Below are positions 1 to 9,965 of a stretch of DNA of 64,000 nt, piece by piece; within the stretch, counting starts at the first letter, position 1, and each line of letters opens with the position of its first letter. The notes beneath the pieces are model-generated. The model was not told the origin of the DNA, did not search any database, and saw nothing but the letters and a program-made list of their open reading frames with translations. A program made the translations under genes and the position numbers. Where the stretch lies: NCBI GenBank assembly GCA_003134045.1, contig PLAH01000184.1, positions 1 through 64,000 of the forward strand. Reading direction: 5' to 3'. Origin of the DNA: Gammaproteobacteria bacterium. Its GTDB lineage: Bacteria > Pseudomonadota > Gammaproteobacteria > Steroidobacterales > Steroidobacteraceae.

Positions 1-1
1 C

Positions 2-1552
2 GAGGATTGGCTGCCGCCCGCCGTACTGGCCGATTCGCGCATGCCCTCGCTGCGCGAGGCCTTGGTCTACGTTCATCGACCGCCGGCGGACGCCCCGGTC
101 GATGAATTGCTGGAATGGCGGCATCCGGCGCAGCGACGCCTGGCCTTCGAAGAATTGCTGGCTCATCAGCTGTCGCTGAAGCTCTTGCGACAGCGCATCC
201 AGAGCGACCCGGGCTGGCCGCTCGTCACCGACGGCTCGTTGAAGGCCGGACTCCTATCCGCCTTGCCGTTTCGATTGACCTCGGCGCAGCAGCGGACCTT
301 GCGCGAAATCGAGAGCGATCTCGCCACGCCCAAACCCATGCTGCGCCTGGTGCAAGGCGATGTCGGCTGCGGCAAAACGCTGGTGGCGGCTCTCGCCGCG
401 ACTCAGGCCGTCCAGCTGCGGCGCCAAGTGGCACTGATGGCACCCACCGAGCTGCTCGCGGATCAGCATGCGCAGAATTTCCGGCGCTGGTTCGAACCCT
501 TGGGACTGCCCGTCGCCTTGCTGACGGGCCGCCAGACGGGCAAAGCTCGCGCCGCGGTGCTCGCGGGCATACGCGAAGGACACGCGCCCATCGTGATCGG
601 TACTCATGCGTTGTTTCAGGAAAGCGTGCAGTTCCATTCGCTGGCCTTGGTCATCGTCGACGAACAGCATCGCTTCGGCGTGCATCAGCGCCTGAGCTTG
701 CGGGAGAAGGGCGGCCGCGAGGGCCATCAGCCGCACCAGCTCATCATGACCGCGACGCCCATTCCGCGAACCTTGGCGATGACGGCGTATGCCGATCTCG
801 ACGTATCCGTGATAGACGAGCTGCCGCCCGGACGCACGCCCGTGAAAACCGTGGTCTTGGCGGAGACCCGACGCGACGAAGTGGTGATGCGCATCCGCAC
901 GGCCTGTCTCGAGGGCCGCCAAGCCTACTGGGTATGTCCCCTCATCGATGAATCGGAAGAGATGCCCTACCAGGCCGCGGAGGAAACGGCGGCGGCGCTC
1001 GCGGCGGCATTGCCGGAACTCAGCGTAGGTCTGGTCCACGGCCGCATGCCGGCGGCCGCCAAGGAGCTCGGCATGCGCCGTTTCAAGGACGGCGAGATCC
1101 AGCTGCTGGTGGCGACCACCGTCATCGAAGTGGGTGTCGACGTTCCCAATGCAACGCTCATGGTGATCGAGAACGCGGAACGCATGGGATTGGCGCAATT
1201 GCACCAGCTGCGCGGCCGAGTCGGGCGCGGCCGGCACGCGAGTTCGTGTCTCCTGATGTATCGTGCGCCGTTGTCGCTGCTGGCGCGGGAGCGTCTTGCG
1301 GTCATGCGCGACACCAACGACGGCTTCGTGGTCGCGCGCCGCGATCTGGAACTGCGCGGCCCCGGCGAATTGATGGGGACCCGCCAGACCGGACTCGCGC
1401 AGATGCGGGTGGCCGATCTGCTGCGCGACGCCGACCTGCTCCCGAAGGTCCAGATCGCCGCCGAGACCATGCTGCGCGATTGGCCGCTCAACGTGGCGCC
1501 GCTGGTCCGGCGTTGGGTCGGACATGCAGAGCAATACGGGCGCGTCGGGTAG
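2..1552 (+). CDS. recG: ATP-dependent DNA helicase RecG, 3' part
   Basis: Superfamily 2 helicase that regresses stalled forks and processes Holliday junctions. The 5' end lies outside the window; the frame is open from base 2, so the ATG at 41 is internal. 516 residues are visible. Walker A reads GDVGCGKT, motif II DEQH, motif III TATPIPRTLAMT, and the motif V/VI region TTVIEVGVDVPN followed by QLRGRVGRGR; the RecG-typical TRQTG lies near the C-terminus. The missing part is the N-terminal wedge domain. The stop is followed after about 9 bases by ubiC, so the two genes may be co-transcribed. Identification is secure. Confidence 0.97.
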   Translation, partial: EDWLPPAVLADSRMPSLREALVYVHRPPADAPVDELLEWRHPAQRRLAFEELLAHQLSLKLLRQRIQSDPGWPLVTDGSLKAGLLSALPFRLTSAQQRTLREIESDLATPKPMLRLVQGDVGCGKTLVAALAATQAVQLRRQVALMAPTELLADQHAQNFRRWFEPLGLPVALLTGRQTGKARAAVLAGIREGHAPIVIGTHALFQESVQFHSLALVIVDEQHRFGVHQRLSLREKGGREGHQPHQLIMTATPIPRTLAMTAYADLDVSVIDELPPGRTPVKTVVLAETRRDEVVMRIRTACLEGRQAYWVCPLIDESEEMPYQAAEETAAALAAALPELSVGLVHGRMPAAAKELGMRRFKDGEIQLLVATTVIEVGVDVPNATLMVIENAERMGLAQLHQLRGRVGRGRHASSCLLMYRAPLSLLARERLAVMRDTNDGFVVARRDLELRGPGELMGTRQTGLAQMRVADLLRDADLLPKVQIAAETMLRDWPLNVAPLVRRWVGHAEQYGRVG

Positions 1553-1561
1553 ACTGTGCGC

Positions 1562-2122
1562 ATGAAACTCAAACAGGCAAAATCGCTGCAATCGGTTCAA
1601 TGGCTTCCCGCCGAACGTCTCGGCCAGCTGTCCGTCGATGCGAACCTCCGACCGTGGCTCATCGGCAAGGGTTTGCTGTCGAGGCGCGTGAAAGAAGCGT
1701 GCGGCGATCGATACGCATTGCGGCTGGTCGATCAATGGAGCGGGCTGCTGTCCAGTTCCCACAAGCTGGGGTTGCGGGCGGACGACAACGCCGGCCTGTT
1801 CCGCGACGTCGAAATATTCCGCGGCGATCAGGTGTGGGTGTTCGCGCAGACCGTGACGCCGGACTCCACGCTGTGCCTGCATCCCTGGCTCGCCGAATTG
1901 GGCGACACGGCGCTCGATGAAACATTGCAGGGCCTGTCCGGCATCGAACGCGGCTCCTACGAATACGCGTGGGTACCGGTCGCCGATCCCCTCACGCTGC
2001 GCGCGTTGCGCGAGGCGGACGTGAAGCCGGCAGGGCTGTGGGCGCGCCGCGCGCGGGTAACGCTGCGCGGGGCGCCGTTGCTCATGCAGGAAGTCTTCCT
2101 CCCCGCCATGGCCCGCTCCTAG
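1562..2122 (+). CDS. ubiC: Chorismate pyruvate-lyase UbiC
   Basis: Converts chorismate to 4-hydroxybenzoate and pyruvate, the first committed step of ubiquinone synthesis. The 186-residue length fits the family. Seen are the N-terminal LRPWLIGKGLLSRRVKEAC segment, the central arginine in FRDVEIFRGDQVWVF, and the C-terminal QEVFLP containing the family glutamate. The track begins at a GTG six bases earlier; the ATG at 1562 is preferred. ubiA follows within about 10 bases, so the pair supplies and then prenylates 4-hydroxybenzoate. Confidence 0.93.
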   Translation: MKLKQAKSLQSVQWLPAERLGQLSVDANLRPWLIGKGLLSRRVKEACGDRYALRLVDQWSGLLSSSHKLGLRADDNAGLFRDVEIFRGDQVWVFAQTVTPDSTLCLHPWLAELGDTALDETLQGLSGIERGSYEYAWVPVADPLTLRALREADVKPAGLWARRARVTLRGAPLLMQEVFLPAMARS

Positions 2123-2132
2123 GGCTCGACCC

Positions 2133-3107
2133 GTGCCGTTGCCGCGCTCGGGCGTCGAGTTGGGGGAGCGCATCGCCGAGCGCTGGCGCTGGTTCGCCTA
2201 TCGCGTGCGCTTCCACCCGTGGACCACCAACGAGCTGCCGCGGGTATTCGCGACCATCGACGATTACGTTCAACTCACGCGCTTGAACCGGCCGATCGGC
2301 ATCTGGCTCTTGCTGTGGCCGACACTGTGGGCGTTGTGGATCGCGAGTCACGGCAAGCCGAACGCGCGGCTGTTCATCATCTTCGTGGTGGGCACGGTGC
2401 TCATGCGTTCCGCCGGCTGCGCCGTCAACGATTATGCCGACCGCAGCTTCGATCCGCAGGTCGAACGCACCAAGGAGAGACCCTTGGCCACCGGCCGCAT
2501 CTCCCCGGTCGAAGCACTGCTGCTGTTCGCGGCGCTGTCGCTGACGGCGCTGGCCTTGGTGCTGCAATTGAATCGCCTGACCTGGTTGCTGGCGGTGTTC
2601 GGCGCCGCTCTCGCCGTCACGTATCCGTTCATCAAACGTTTTCTGTCGGTGCCGCAGATGTATCTCGGCCTCGCCTTCGGCTGGGGAATCCCGATGGCGT
2701 TTGCGGCGCAGCTCGACCGCCCGCCGCCGCCGGTCGCTTGGCTGATATTCATCGCCAATCTGATGTGGGTCACGGTGTACGACACCTTCTATGCGATGGT
2801 GGACCGCGATGACGATATCCGCATCGGCGTGCGCTCCACCGCCATTCTGTTCGGCGACTCGGATCGCCACATCATCGCCGTGCTGCAGGTGATGACGGTG
2901 CTCGCGCTGTACCTGGTGGGCGGCATACTGCACATGGGCCCGTGGTACTACGGCGGATTGATCGCCGGCGCGACGTTCTTCGTCTACGAGCTGTGGCTGG
3001 TCCGCGGGCGGGAGCGCCACGCCTGCTTCCACGCCTTCCTCAATAACCACTACTTCGGCCTGTCGGTGTTCCTCGGCATCGCCCTCGACTACCAGTTCGG
3101 GCGATAG
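2133..3107 (+). CDS. ubiA: 4-hydroxybenzoate octaprenyltransferase UbiA
   Basis: Integral membrane prenyltransferase that attaches the polyprenyl tail to 4-hydroxybenzoate in ubiquinone synthesis. It carries both aspartate-rich motifs of the family: NDYADRSFD followed by KERPLATG, and YDTFYAMVDRDDD. The family start LTRLNRPIGIWLLLWPTLWALW appears at about residue 48, so the 324-residue product has an N-terminal extension of roughly 35 residues. The GTG at 2133 is only the earliest start, and a downstream one may be used. About eight hydrophobic segments are visible. The partner ubiC is immediately upstream. Confidence 0.95.
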   Translation: MPLPRSGVELGERIAERWRWFAYRVRFHPWTTNELPRVFATIDDYVQLTRLNRPIGIWLLLWPTLWALWIASHGKPNARLFIIFVVGTVLMRSAGCAVNDYADRSFDPQVERTKERPLATGRISPVEALLLFAALSLTALALVLQLNRLTWLLAVFGAALAVTYPFIKRFLSVPQMYLGLAFGWGIPMAFAAQLDRPPPPVAWLIFIANLMWVTVYDTFYAMVDRDDDIRIGVRSTAILFGDSDRHIIAVLQVMTVLALYLVGGILHMGPWYYGGLIAGATFFVYELWLVRGRERHACFHAFLNNHYFGLSVFLGIALDYQFGR

Positions 3108-3225
3108 CTGCACGAGCGTCGTTGCGCGGCGGCTGCGGCCGGTACCGCGGGGCCGTCGCTCGATCCGATGGCGCCCAGCCTCGACGATTCCCGGAAGCCT
3201 CGTCAACCAGAACTCTCATGGCCAG

Positions 3226-3254
3226 TTGACTAAGATCCGGGGCGACTCGATACT
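3226..3254 (+). promoter_or_regulatory. sigma70-like promoter for the bio operon
   Basis: TTGACT at 3226-3231, a 17-base spacer and GATACT at 3249-3254 lie 50 bases upstream of the bioB ATG, in the only sizeable gap ahead of the bio genes. No convincing BirA operator palindrome was seen overlapping it, so control of the operon is open. Confidence 0.5.
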
Positions 3255-3304
3255 TCGCTCAATTTCGCGTCTGACCGCCGCCCGCGCGCGGCCTCGAGGT
3301 GGCT

Positions 3305-4429
3305 ATGCAAGTACGGAACGATTGGACCCTCGCCGAAGTCGAGGCCTTGTTCGCTTTGCCGTTCATGGACTTGATCGTCGAGGCGCAGCGCGTGCATCGG
3401 CAATTCCACGCGCCGAATACGGTGCAGATCAGCACCTTGCTGAGTATCAAAACAGGCGCCTGCCCGGAGGATTGCGCCTATTGCCCGCAGAGCGTGCGTT
3501 ATGACACCGGCCTTGCGGCCGAAGAGCTGATGGAACTCGAGGCCGTGGCTGAGAAAGCGCGCGCCGCCAAACGAGCCGGCGCCACGCGCTTCTGCATGGG
3601 CGCCGCCTATCGCTCGCCGAAACCGAAGGATCTGCGCAAAGTCACGGCCATGATCCGCGAGGTGAAGGCCTTGGGGCTCGAGACCTGCGCCACCCTGGGC
3701 ATGGTGACCCCGGCTCAGGCCTTCGAACTCAAGGCGGCCGGCCTCGACTATTACAATCACAATTTGGATACCTCGCCGCAGTACTACGAGAAAATCATCT
3801 CGACCCGCACCTATCAGGATCGGCTCGACACCCTGCAGGCGGTGCGCGACGCGGGAATGAACGTGTGCTGCGGCGGCATCGTCGGGATGGGCGAAGAGCC
3901 CGCCGACCGCGCCGGGCTCCTGCAGACGTTGGCGACCCTGCCCAGCCACCCGGAGAGCGTCCCCATCAATCAGCTGGTGCGCGTCGCCGGCACGCCGCTC
4001 GCTGATACCGCCGCCCTGGACCCCTTCGACTTCGTGCGCACCATCGCGGTCGCGCGGATTCTCATGCCGCGCTCGCACGTGCGTCTGTCGGCGGGCCGCG
4101 GCGAGATGAGCGACGAATTGCAGGCCTTGAGCTTTCTGGCAGGGGCCAATTCGATTTTCTACGGCGAGAAGCTGCTCACCACCGGCAATCCGGACACGGC
4201 CCACGACCAAAGGCTGTTCGAGCGCCTGAAAATCGTCGCCGAGCCGCCGCAGCACGCACACGCGACCCACGCCACGACCCAGGCGGCGACCGGTCATCCG
4301 GTGCCCGATGAGTCGATACTCGCTCGGCCTGACACCGGACCCGCGGCTCGCGATTCCGCGACCCCCGAGGCCGCCCCGCTGGCGGCAATCGCCGCAGCGC
4401 TCCGCGAGTCCCGCACCGCGGCCGCGTGA
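3305..4429 (+). CDS. bioB: Biotin synthase BioB
   Basis: Radical-SAM enzyme that inserts sulfur into dethiobiotin, the last step of biotin synthesis. The CxxxCxxC cluster is [27 protein letters not shown] and the arginine in [12 protein letters not shown] are typical of BioB. The start chosen is the ATG at 3305, six bases inside the GTG used by the track. At 374 residues it carries an Ala/Pro-rich C-terminal tail of about 40 residues beyond the core, probably disordered. The stop overlaps the GTG of bioC (GTGA), indicating translational coupling. Confidence 0.97.
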   Translation: MQVRNDWTLAEVEALFALPFMDLIVEAQRVHRQFHAPNTVQISTLLSIKTGACPEDCAYCPQSVRYDTGLAAEELMELEAVAEKARAAKRAGATRFCMGAAYRSPKPKDLRKVTAMIREVKALGLETCATLGMVTPAQAFELKAAGLDYYNHNLDTSPQYYEKIISTRTYQDRLDTLQAVRDAGMNVCCGGIVGMGEEPADRAGLLQTLATLPSHPESVPINQLVRVAGTPLADTAALDPFDFVRTIAVARILMPRSHVRLSAGRGEMSDELQALSFLAGANSIFYGEKLLTTGNPDTAHDQRLFERLKIVAEPPQHAHATHATTQAATGHPVPDESILARPDTGPAARDSATPEAAPLAAIAAALRESRTAAA

Positions 4430-5319
4430 GCGACGAGACCTCCGCCTATTCCCTGGATAACGCCTGGGTTCGACGCTCGTTCGACCAGGCGAGCGCGAGT
4501 TACGACGCCGCGGCCGTGCTGCAGACCGATGTGCGCAACCAGATGCTGGATCGTCTGAACCTGACCGACTTGTCGCCGCGCGTGGTGCTCGACGCCGGCT
4601 CGGGCACCGGCCACGCGAGCAGGTCCCTCAGGCGGCGCTATCCCGACGCGCTGGTCATCGCCTTGGACTCGTCGCTGGGTATGCTGCGTGAGGCAACCCG
4701 GCAGCAGTCGTGGTTTCGGCCGTTCAGCAGGGTGTGCGCGGCGGCCGAGAGCCTGCCCTTGCCCGAGGGGTGTGCCGACCTGATCGCGAGCAACCTGATG
4801 CTGCAGTGGAGCGACTTGGACGCTGCCTTCGCCGAGTTTCGCCGCGTGCTCGCGCCCCGCGGCCTGCTGACGTTCACCACCTTCGGCCCCGATACGCTGC
4901 GCGAACTGCGCGCCGCCTGGTTGGCGGTGGACGCGCACACCCGCGTCAATCAGTTCATCGACATGCACGACATCGGCGATGCCCTGGTGCGCGCCGGCTT
5001 CGCGGCGCCGGTACTCGACGTCGAGCGCTACACCCTGTCCTACGCCGATGTGCAGGGCCTGACCGCCGACTTGAAGGCGATCGGCGCCCGCAATGCCACC
5101 GCGGGCCGCCCCAAGGGGCTCACCTCCCCGCGTAAATTCGCCGCGATGCGGGCGGCCTATGAAAAATACCGCAACGACGGCCGCCTGCCCGCGACCTACG
5201 AGGTGGTCTTCGGCCAGGCATGGGCGCCGGTGGCCGCGGGCCGCCGCTCCTCGTCCGACGATACCCACGTCTCGCTGGATGAGCTCAAGCGTCAGCTGCA
5301 GCGACGCCGCGAACCTTGA
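4426..5319 (+). CDS. bioC: Malonyl-ACP O-methyltransferase BioC
   Basis: SAM-dependent methyltransferase that methylates malonyl-ACP so that fatty-acid enzymes can build the pimeloyl chain for biotin. The BioC signature [18 protein letters not shown] is at residues 12-29, followed by the SAM-binding motif [14 protein letters not shown]. It has 297 residues, starts with GTG overlapping the bioB stop and overlaps the next start. Its place between bioB and bioD supports BioC rather than a UbiE-like enzyme. bioF, bioA and bioH are not in the window. Confidence 0.93.
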   Translation: MSDETSAYSLDNAWVRRSFDQASASYDAAAVLQTDVRNQMLDRLNLTDLSPRVVLDAGSGTGHASRSLRRRYPDALVIALDSSLGMLREATRQQSWFRPFSRVCAAAESLPLPEGCADLIASNLMLQWSDLDAAFAEFRRVLAPRGLLTFTTFGPDTLRELRAAWLAVDAHTRVNQFIDMHDIGDALVRAGFAAPVLDVERYTLSYADVQGLTADLKAIGARNATAGRPKGLTSPRKFAAMRAAYEKYRNDGRLPATYEVVFGQAWAPVAAGRRSSSDDTHVSLDELKRQLQRRREP

Positions 5320-5321
5320 GC

Positions 5322-6017
5322 GTGCCGCGGATCTTCGTCACCGGCACCGACACCGGCGTGGGCAAGACCCGAGTTGCGACCGCGCTGTGCGCGGCCTTGG
5401 CGGCCGCGGGCCGTCGGGTGGCCGCCATGAAGCCCGTGGCGTCGGGCTGCGAATCCACGCCCGATGGACTGCGCAACGAGGACGCGATGGCGCTCCTCGG
5501 CGCGATGACGGTGCGCGCGCGCTACGACGAGGTGAACCCTTACGCATTCGCGCCCGCCATCGCGCCCCATATCGCCGCCCGGGAGGCCGGAGTATCCATC
5601 GATTTCGATCTGCTGGATCGGTGTTACGGGCGTCTTGCCCTGCAAAGCGATTCGATCATCGTCGAAGGCGCCGGCGGCTGGCTCGCGCCGCTGGACGAAC
5701 GACGCAGCTTCGCGGATCTTGCCGTGCACTGGCAGCTCGACGTCATCCTGGTGGTGGGGCTACGCCTGGGTTGCCTGAACCATGCCCTGCTGACGGTGGA
5801 ATCCATCGAGCGGCGCGGCCTGCGTCTGGCGGGCTGGGTGGGAAACGCCGTCGATCCGGGTTTCGAGCGTCCGGACGAGAATCTGCTGTGGCTGGGTGCG
5901 CGCATCGGGGCTCCCTGCCTTGGGACTTTCCCCTATTCGGTACAATTCGACATAGCGCTCGCGGCGAAAATATTGTCGCCAACCTTGAGGGAATTGGAGC
6001 CGATCCCGCGTCCTTGA
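5322..6017 (+). CDS. bioD: Dethiobiotin synthetase BioD
   Basis: ATP-dependent closure of the ureido ring to give dethiobiotin, the substrate of BioB. The P-loop is FVTGTDTGVGKTRV at the N-terminus; KPVASGCE and VEGAGGWLAPLD are the other hallmark segments. Two starts are possible: TTG at 5316, overlapping the bioC stop, or GTG at 5322, which places the P-loop at the usual distance and is used here (231 aa). Third gene of the overlapping bioBCD operon. Confidence 0.94.
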   Translation: MPRIFVTGTDTGVGKTRVATALCAALAAAGRRVAAMKPVASGCESTPDGLRNEDAMALLGAMTVRARYDEVNPYAFAPAIAPHIAAREAGVSIDFDLLDRCYGRLALQSDSIIVEGAGGWLAPLDERRSFADLAVHWQLDVILVVGLRLGCLNHALLTVESIERRGLRLAGWVGNAVDPGFERPDENLLWLGARIGAPCLGTFPYSVQFDIALAAKILSPTLRELEPIPRP

Positions 6018-6033
6018 GTTATTCTTGCGCGCA

Positions 6034-6510
6034 ATGGAACAGCGCATCGAACTCGCGCCCAATTGTTCGCTGACGCCGGCGGCCGCGAGGCTTTTCTTCG
6101 GCGGTACATGCTTGTTTTCATTGGCTTTTTCCATGATTTTTGTGATTGAGGGGTTCTGGCCGGTGCTGCCGTTCTGGGCGCTCGAAATGCTGGCGCTCGG
6201 TGTGGCGCTGCACGCCAACATGCAGCGCCGCCGCTATACCCAAACTCTCACCATCACCGATGCCCAGATCAGCCTGGTGACGCGCACACGCCGAGGCGAA
6301 GGAAAACAAGAGTTTGCGCGGCATTGGGCGAGGGTTAGACTTCGCAGTCCGCGTACCCGCCTCTATCCGAGCCGTTTGATGATCGAGAGTAGTGGGCGGG
6401 CTTTCGAGGTCGGTAGTTTCCTCACCGAAGAGGAAAGGTGCCTCCTTGCCAAGCGTTTAGGGAATTTGGTGGGCGGCATGAACGAGTCGCCGCCGCTTGA
6501 AATCGATTGA
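6034..6510 (+). CDS. DUF2244 membrane protein
   Basis: 158-residue protein with two adjacent hydrophobic segments at about residues 28-70 and a soluble C-terminal half ending in the helix LTEEERCLLAKRLGNLV. Overall pattern and position match DUF2244, a family often found beside cytochrome oxidase genes; the function is not known. The start is the ATG at 6034 rather than the TTG at 6025 used by the track. coxB follows after 25 bases, so a role connected with the oxidase membrane complex is an inference from context. Confidence 0.75.
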   Translation: MEQRIELAPNCSLTPAAARLFFGGTCLFSLAFSMIFVIEGFWPVLPFWALEMLALGVALHANMQRRRYTQTLTITDAQISLVTRTRRGEGKQEFARHWARVRLRSPRTRLYPSRLMIESSGRAFEVGSFLTEEERCLLAKRLGNLVGGMNESPPLEID

Positions 6511-6535
6511 CTGACCGAATAGGGGACATGTTGAG

Positions 6536-7459
6536 ATGAGAGTTATCAGGGCTAGCGACATCGACCATCGCATTTCTCGGCCACGGGGCTTTTCCGGCGC
6601 CATCGCGCTCTGCATCGCTGCTCTCGCCGCCGTCGGCTTGATCGATACGGCCGGCGCCAACACCTCGAACGGCTATAACCTGCCGATGGGCGTCACGGAT
6701 CTGAGCCAGAACATGTACGCCCTGCACATGGAAGTGTTCTGGATCTGCGTCGGCATCGCCGTCGTGGTATTCGGCGTGATGATCTATTCGATGGTGACAT
6801 TCCGCCACTCGAAAGGCGCCATCCCGGACACCACCATGGTGCATAGCACCAAGGTCGAGATCATCTGGACCATCATTCCGGTAATCATTCTGGTGGTCAT
6901 GGCGGTTCCCGCCGCGGATCTGATCCTGAAGCAGGAAGACACGCGCAACTCCGAGCTCTCCATCCGCGTCACCGGCTTCCAATGGAAATGGCAGTACCAG
7001 TACATGGACGCAGGCGAGGGCGTGGATTTCTTCTCCACGCTCAAACAGGATTCCAATTTCGCGCGTCAGCTGGGCTCGGGGGTAGACCCCAAGACCGTGC
7101 CGAATTATCTGCTGGACGTGGACAAGCCGCTGGTGATCCCGAGCGGCACCAAGGTCCGGCTGCTGCTCACCTCCATGGATGTCATTCACGCCTGGTGGGT
7201 CCCCGACTTCGGCGCCAAGCGTTCCGCCATTCCGGGATATGTCAACGAACTCTGGTTCAAGGTCGAATCCGGGAAAGAAGGCATCTATCGCGGCCAATGC
7301 GCCGCCCTGTGCGGTCGCGACCACGGCTTCATGCCGGTGGTCGTCGACGTGCGAACGCCGGACGATTTCAAGAAATGGGTCGAGGAACAAAAAGCCGCTT
7401 CGAAACAAGCGGCAGCACCGGCCGACGTGCCGCCGCCCTCCGCCCAAGTTTTGAACTAG
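6536..7459 (+). CDS. coxB: Cytochrome c oxidase subunit II
   Basis: Subunit II of the aa3-type oxidase, which takes electrons from cytochrome c through the binuclear CuA site. An N-terminal signal-like segment is followed by two transmembrane helices (about residues 60-125) and a periplasmic cupredoxin domain. CuA ligands are visible in CAALCGRDHGFMPVVV with the upstream histidine in MDVIHAWWVPDFGAK. FQWKWQYQY is the aromatic patch for electron entry. The Ala/Pro-rich tail carries no heme c motif, so this is not a caa3 enzyme. First gene of the cox cluster. Confidence 0.97.
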   Translation: MRVIRASDIDHRISRPRGFSGAIALCIAALAAVGLIDTAGANTSNGYNLPMGVTDLSQNMYALHMEVFWICVGIAVVVFGVMIYSMVTFRHSKGAIPDTTMVHSTKVEIIWTIIPVIILVVMAVPAADLILKQEDTRNSELSIRVTGFQWKWQYQYMDAGEGVDFFSTLKQDSNFARQLGSGVDPKTVPNYLLDVDKPLVIPSGTKVRLLLTSMDVIHAWWVPDFGAKRSAIPGYVNELWFKVESGKEGIYRGQCAALCGRDHGFMPVVVDVRTPDDFKKWVEEQKAASKQAAAPADVPPPSAQVLN

Positions 7460-7496
7460 ACCGCATTATCCATATTCAATAGAGAGTCATCGCACC

Positions 7497-9092
7497 ATGG
7501 CCCACGATCACGCTGCCGACACCGCCCACCACGACGATCACCATGGCGAACCGGCCAAGGGAATCAAACGCTGGCTGTTCGCCACCAACCACAAAGACAT
7601 CGGCACCATGTACCTGGTGTTCAGCCTGATCATGTTCTTCATCGGCGGCGCCATGGCGATGATCATCCGCGCCGAGCTGTTCAAGCCGGGCCTGCAGCTG
7701 GTCGATCCCGCGTTCTTCAATCAGATGACCACCATGCACGCCCTGGTCATGATTTTCGGCGCGGTCATGCCATCCTTCGTCGGCCTCGCGAATTGGATGA
7801 TTCCGCTGCAGGTGGGCGCCCCGGACATGGCGCTGCCCCGCATGAACAATTTCAGCTTCTGGATCCTGCCGTTCGCGTTCACCATTCTGTTGTCCACGCT
7901 GTTCATTCCGGGCGGTGCGCCGGCCGGCGGGTGGACCATGTACCCGCCGCTGTTCCTGCAGGGCGGCAATTACGTGGCCATGGCGATTTTCGCGGTGCAC
8001 TTGATGGGCGCATCCTCGATCATGGGCGCCATCAACGTGATCGTGACCATCATGAACATGCGCGCGCCCGGCATGAACTTGCTGAAGATGCCGCTGTTCT
8101 GCTGGTCGTGGCTCATCACGGCCTACCTGCTGATCGCGGTGATGCCGGTGCTCGCGGGCGCCGTCACCATCTTGCTGACCGATCACTACTTCGGCACCAG
8201 TTTCTTCAACGCCGCGGGCGGCGGCGATCCGCTGATGTTCGAACACGTGTTCTGGTTCTTCGGGCATCCCGAGGTGTACATCATGATCCTGCCGGCGTTC
8301 GGCATCATCTCCGAGATTCTGCCGACCTTTTCGCGTAAGCCCTTGTTCGGCGCGACCTCGATGATCTACGCCATCGCATCGATCGCCTTCCTGTCGTTCA
8401 TCGTCTGGGGGCATCACATGTTCGTCGACGGCATGCCGCTGGCGGCGCAGGTGTTCTTCATGATGTCGACCATGCTGATCGCGGTGCCCACCGGCGTGAA
8501 GGTGTTCAACTGGAGCGCGACCATGTGGAGGGGTTCGCTGTCGTTCGAACCGCCCATGCTGTTCGCGCTGTCGTTCCTGTTCCTGTTCACCATCGGCGGC
8601 TTCTCCGGCGTGATGCTCGCCATCGTGCCGGTGGACTTCCAGTACAACCAGACCTACTTCGTGGTCGCGCACTTCCACTACGTGCTGGTGCCCGGTGCGG
8701 TGTTCGCCATCATGGCGGCGGTGTACTACTGGCTGCCGAAATGGACCGGCCACATGTACAGCATGGGCCTGGCGAAAACGCACTTCTGGCTGTCGACCAT
8801 CTTCGTCAACGTGCTGTTCTTCCCGCAGCATTTCCTGGGGTTGGCAGGCATGCCGCGCCGCATCCCCGACTATGCCGTGCAGTTCTCGGACTGGAACATG
8901 GTCTCGTCCATCGGCGGATTCGGCTTCGGACTGTCGCAGATCCTGTTCGTCATCGTGATCGTGCAGTGTGTGCGCGGCGGCAAGAAGGCGTCTGCGGAAG
9001 TATGGGATGGCGCCACGCCCACCGGGTTGGAATGGACCCTTCCTTCGCCCGCGCCGTATCACAGCTTCTCGGAAGCGCCCGAGATCCGATGA
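7497..9092 (+). CDS. coxA: Cytochrome c oxidase subunit I
   Basis: Catalytic heme a / heme a3-CuB subunit that reduces O2 and pumps protons. 531 residues with twelve transmembrane segments. The CuB and K-channel region reads [20 protein letters not shown], the later CuB histidines are in WGHHMFV, and the heme histidines in VAHFHYVLV. An unusually His-rich N-terminus ([13 protein letters not shown]) precedes the first helix. It overlaps the next start by four bases (ATGA). Confidence 0.98.
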   Translation: MAHDHAADTAHHDDHHGEPAKGIKRWLFATNHKDIGTMYLVFSLIMFFIGGAMAMIIRAELFKPGLQLVDPAFFNQMTTMHALVMIFGAVMPSFVGLANWMIPLQVGAPDMALPRMNNFSFWILPFAFTILLSTLFIPGGAPAGGWTMYPPLFLQGGNYVAMAIFAVHLMGASSIMGAINVIVTIMNMRAPGMNLLKMPLFCWSWLITAYLLIAVMPVLAGAVTILLTDHYFGTSFFNAAGGGDPLMFEHVFWFFGHPEVYIMILPAFGIISEILPTFSRKPLFGATSMIYAIASIAFLSFIVWGHHMFVDGMPLAAQVFFMMSTMLIAVPTGVKVFNWSATMWRGSLSFEPPMLFALSFLFLFTIGGFSGVMLAIVPVDFQYNQTYFVVAHFHYVLVPGAVFAIMAAVYYWLPKWTGHMYSMGLAKTHFWLSTIFVNVLFFPQHFLGLAGMPRRIPDYAVQFSDWNMVSSIGGFGFGLSQILFVIVIVQCVRGGKKASAEVWDGATPTGLEWTLPSPAPYHSFSEAPEIR

Positions 9093-9352
9093 ACGGCATC
9101 GACGTGCACAGCGCCGCGCCGGGCCGCGCCCCGGCCAATCGAGCGCCGGCCGAGCGAGGTCCCGCCAGCGGCGGCCCCGGCGATCGGCCCACCGCGCGGC
9201 TCGCGGCCAGCGACGCGGCGGCGGGCGCCCCCGCCGTCCATGGCCGGCCGCTCAACCGGCGGGCCCGTCATCTGGCGTTCGCGCTGATGTCGGTGGCCTT
9301 GGCATTCTATTTCGGATTCATCGCCATCACGGTTTACCGCAGCCATCACTGA
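9089..9352 (+). CDS. Small single-helix cox-cluster membrane protein
   Basis: 87 residues that start at an ATGA overlap with coxA and end in an ATGA overlap with ctaG. The track shows it only as the end of a longer shadow ORF. The first 50 residues are Pro/Ala/Gly/Arg-rich and probably disordered; the C-terminal 30 form one hydrophobic helix, [23 protein letters not shown] short membrane protein at this position in proteobacterial cox operons is usually annotated as a small cytochrome oxidase assembly protein; I infer the same here. The disordered N-terminal extension is unusual. Confidence 0.7.
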   Translation: MNGIDVHSAAPGRAPANRAPAERGPASGGPGDRPTARLAASDAAAGAPAVHGRPLNRRARHLAFALMSVALAFYFGFIAITVYRSHH

Positions 9353-9900
9353 TGGACCTCCGCGAGCGACGCCAGCGGGCCAACCGCAGTTTGATTTTGA
9401 GTTTGCTCGTCATGACCGCCGGCAGCTTCGCCTTCGGTTGGGCACTGGTGCCGCTGTACGACGTTTTCTGCCGGGTGGCCGGCGTGGGCAACGCCGAGGC
9501 CAAGTCGGGACCCTGGTCCGGTACGGAAGCGGTGGATCCGAATCGGGAGATCACGGTCGAATTCGTGGCCGACCCCGCCTCGGTGGGCAGCTATGAGTTT
9601 CGGCCCAAAGTCGCGTCCATGCGGGTGCATCCGGGCAAGCTGTACGACACGCAATTCTTTGCGAAAAACCTGACGCAGCAGCCTTCCGTCGCGCAGGCGG
9701 TGCCGAGCATCTCGCCCAGCGTCGCCGCCAAGTACTTTCACAAGACCCAGTGCTTCTGCTTCAGTCCGCAACGTTTCGGGGCGGGCGAGGGCCGCGACAT
9801 GCCGGTGCGTTTCATCGTCGACCCCGGCTTGCCGGCCAACGTGGACAAGCTGACCCTGGCCTATACCTTCTTCGATACGACTCAATCCGCAGCACGTTGA
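9352..9900 (+). CDS. ctaG: Cytochrome c oxidase assembly protein CtaG (Cox11)
   Basis: Copper chaperone that delivers Cu to the CuB site of subunit I. 182 residues from the ATG at 9352, which overlaps the preceding stop. One N-terminal membrane anchor ([27 protein letters not shown]) is followed by an immunoglobulin-like periplasmic domain with the copper motif QCFCF. The track start at 8968 lies in coxA and is not real. coxC follows after 65 bases. Confidence 0.95.
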   Translation: MDLRERRQRANRSLILSLLVMTAGSFAFGWALVPLYDVFCRVAGVGNAEAKSGPWSGTEAVDPNREITVEFVADPASVGSYEFRPKVASMRVHPGKLYDTQFFAKNLTQQPSVAQAVPSISPSVAAKYFHKTQCFCFSPQRFGAGEGRDMPVRFIVDPGLPANVDKLTLAYTFFDTTQSAAR

Positions 9901-9965
9901 GCCTCAAACGGCTAAACTAATTCACTTTTCCCGACCCTATATTTATCGACTCTGGGATTTCAATC

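Noticed and set aside
254-2173. 639-codon minus-strand ORF opposite recG and ubiC
   Set aside because: Composition rich in Arg, His, Gln and Gly with no family pattern; it is the antisense shadow of recG in high-GC DNA.
7476-9062. 528-codon minus-strand ORF opposite coxA
   Set aside because: Antisense of a certain gene, with His/Asp/Arg-rich low-complexity translation typical of such shadows.
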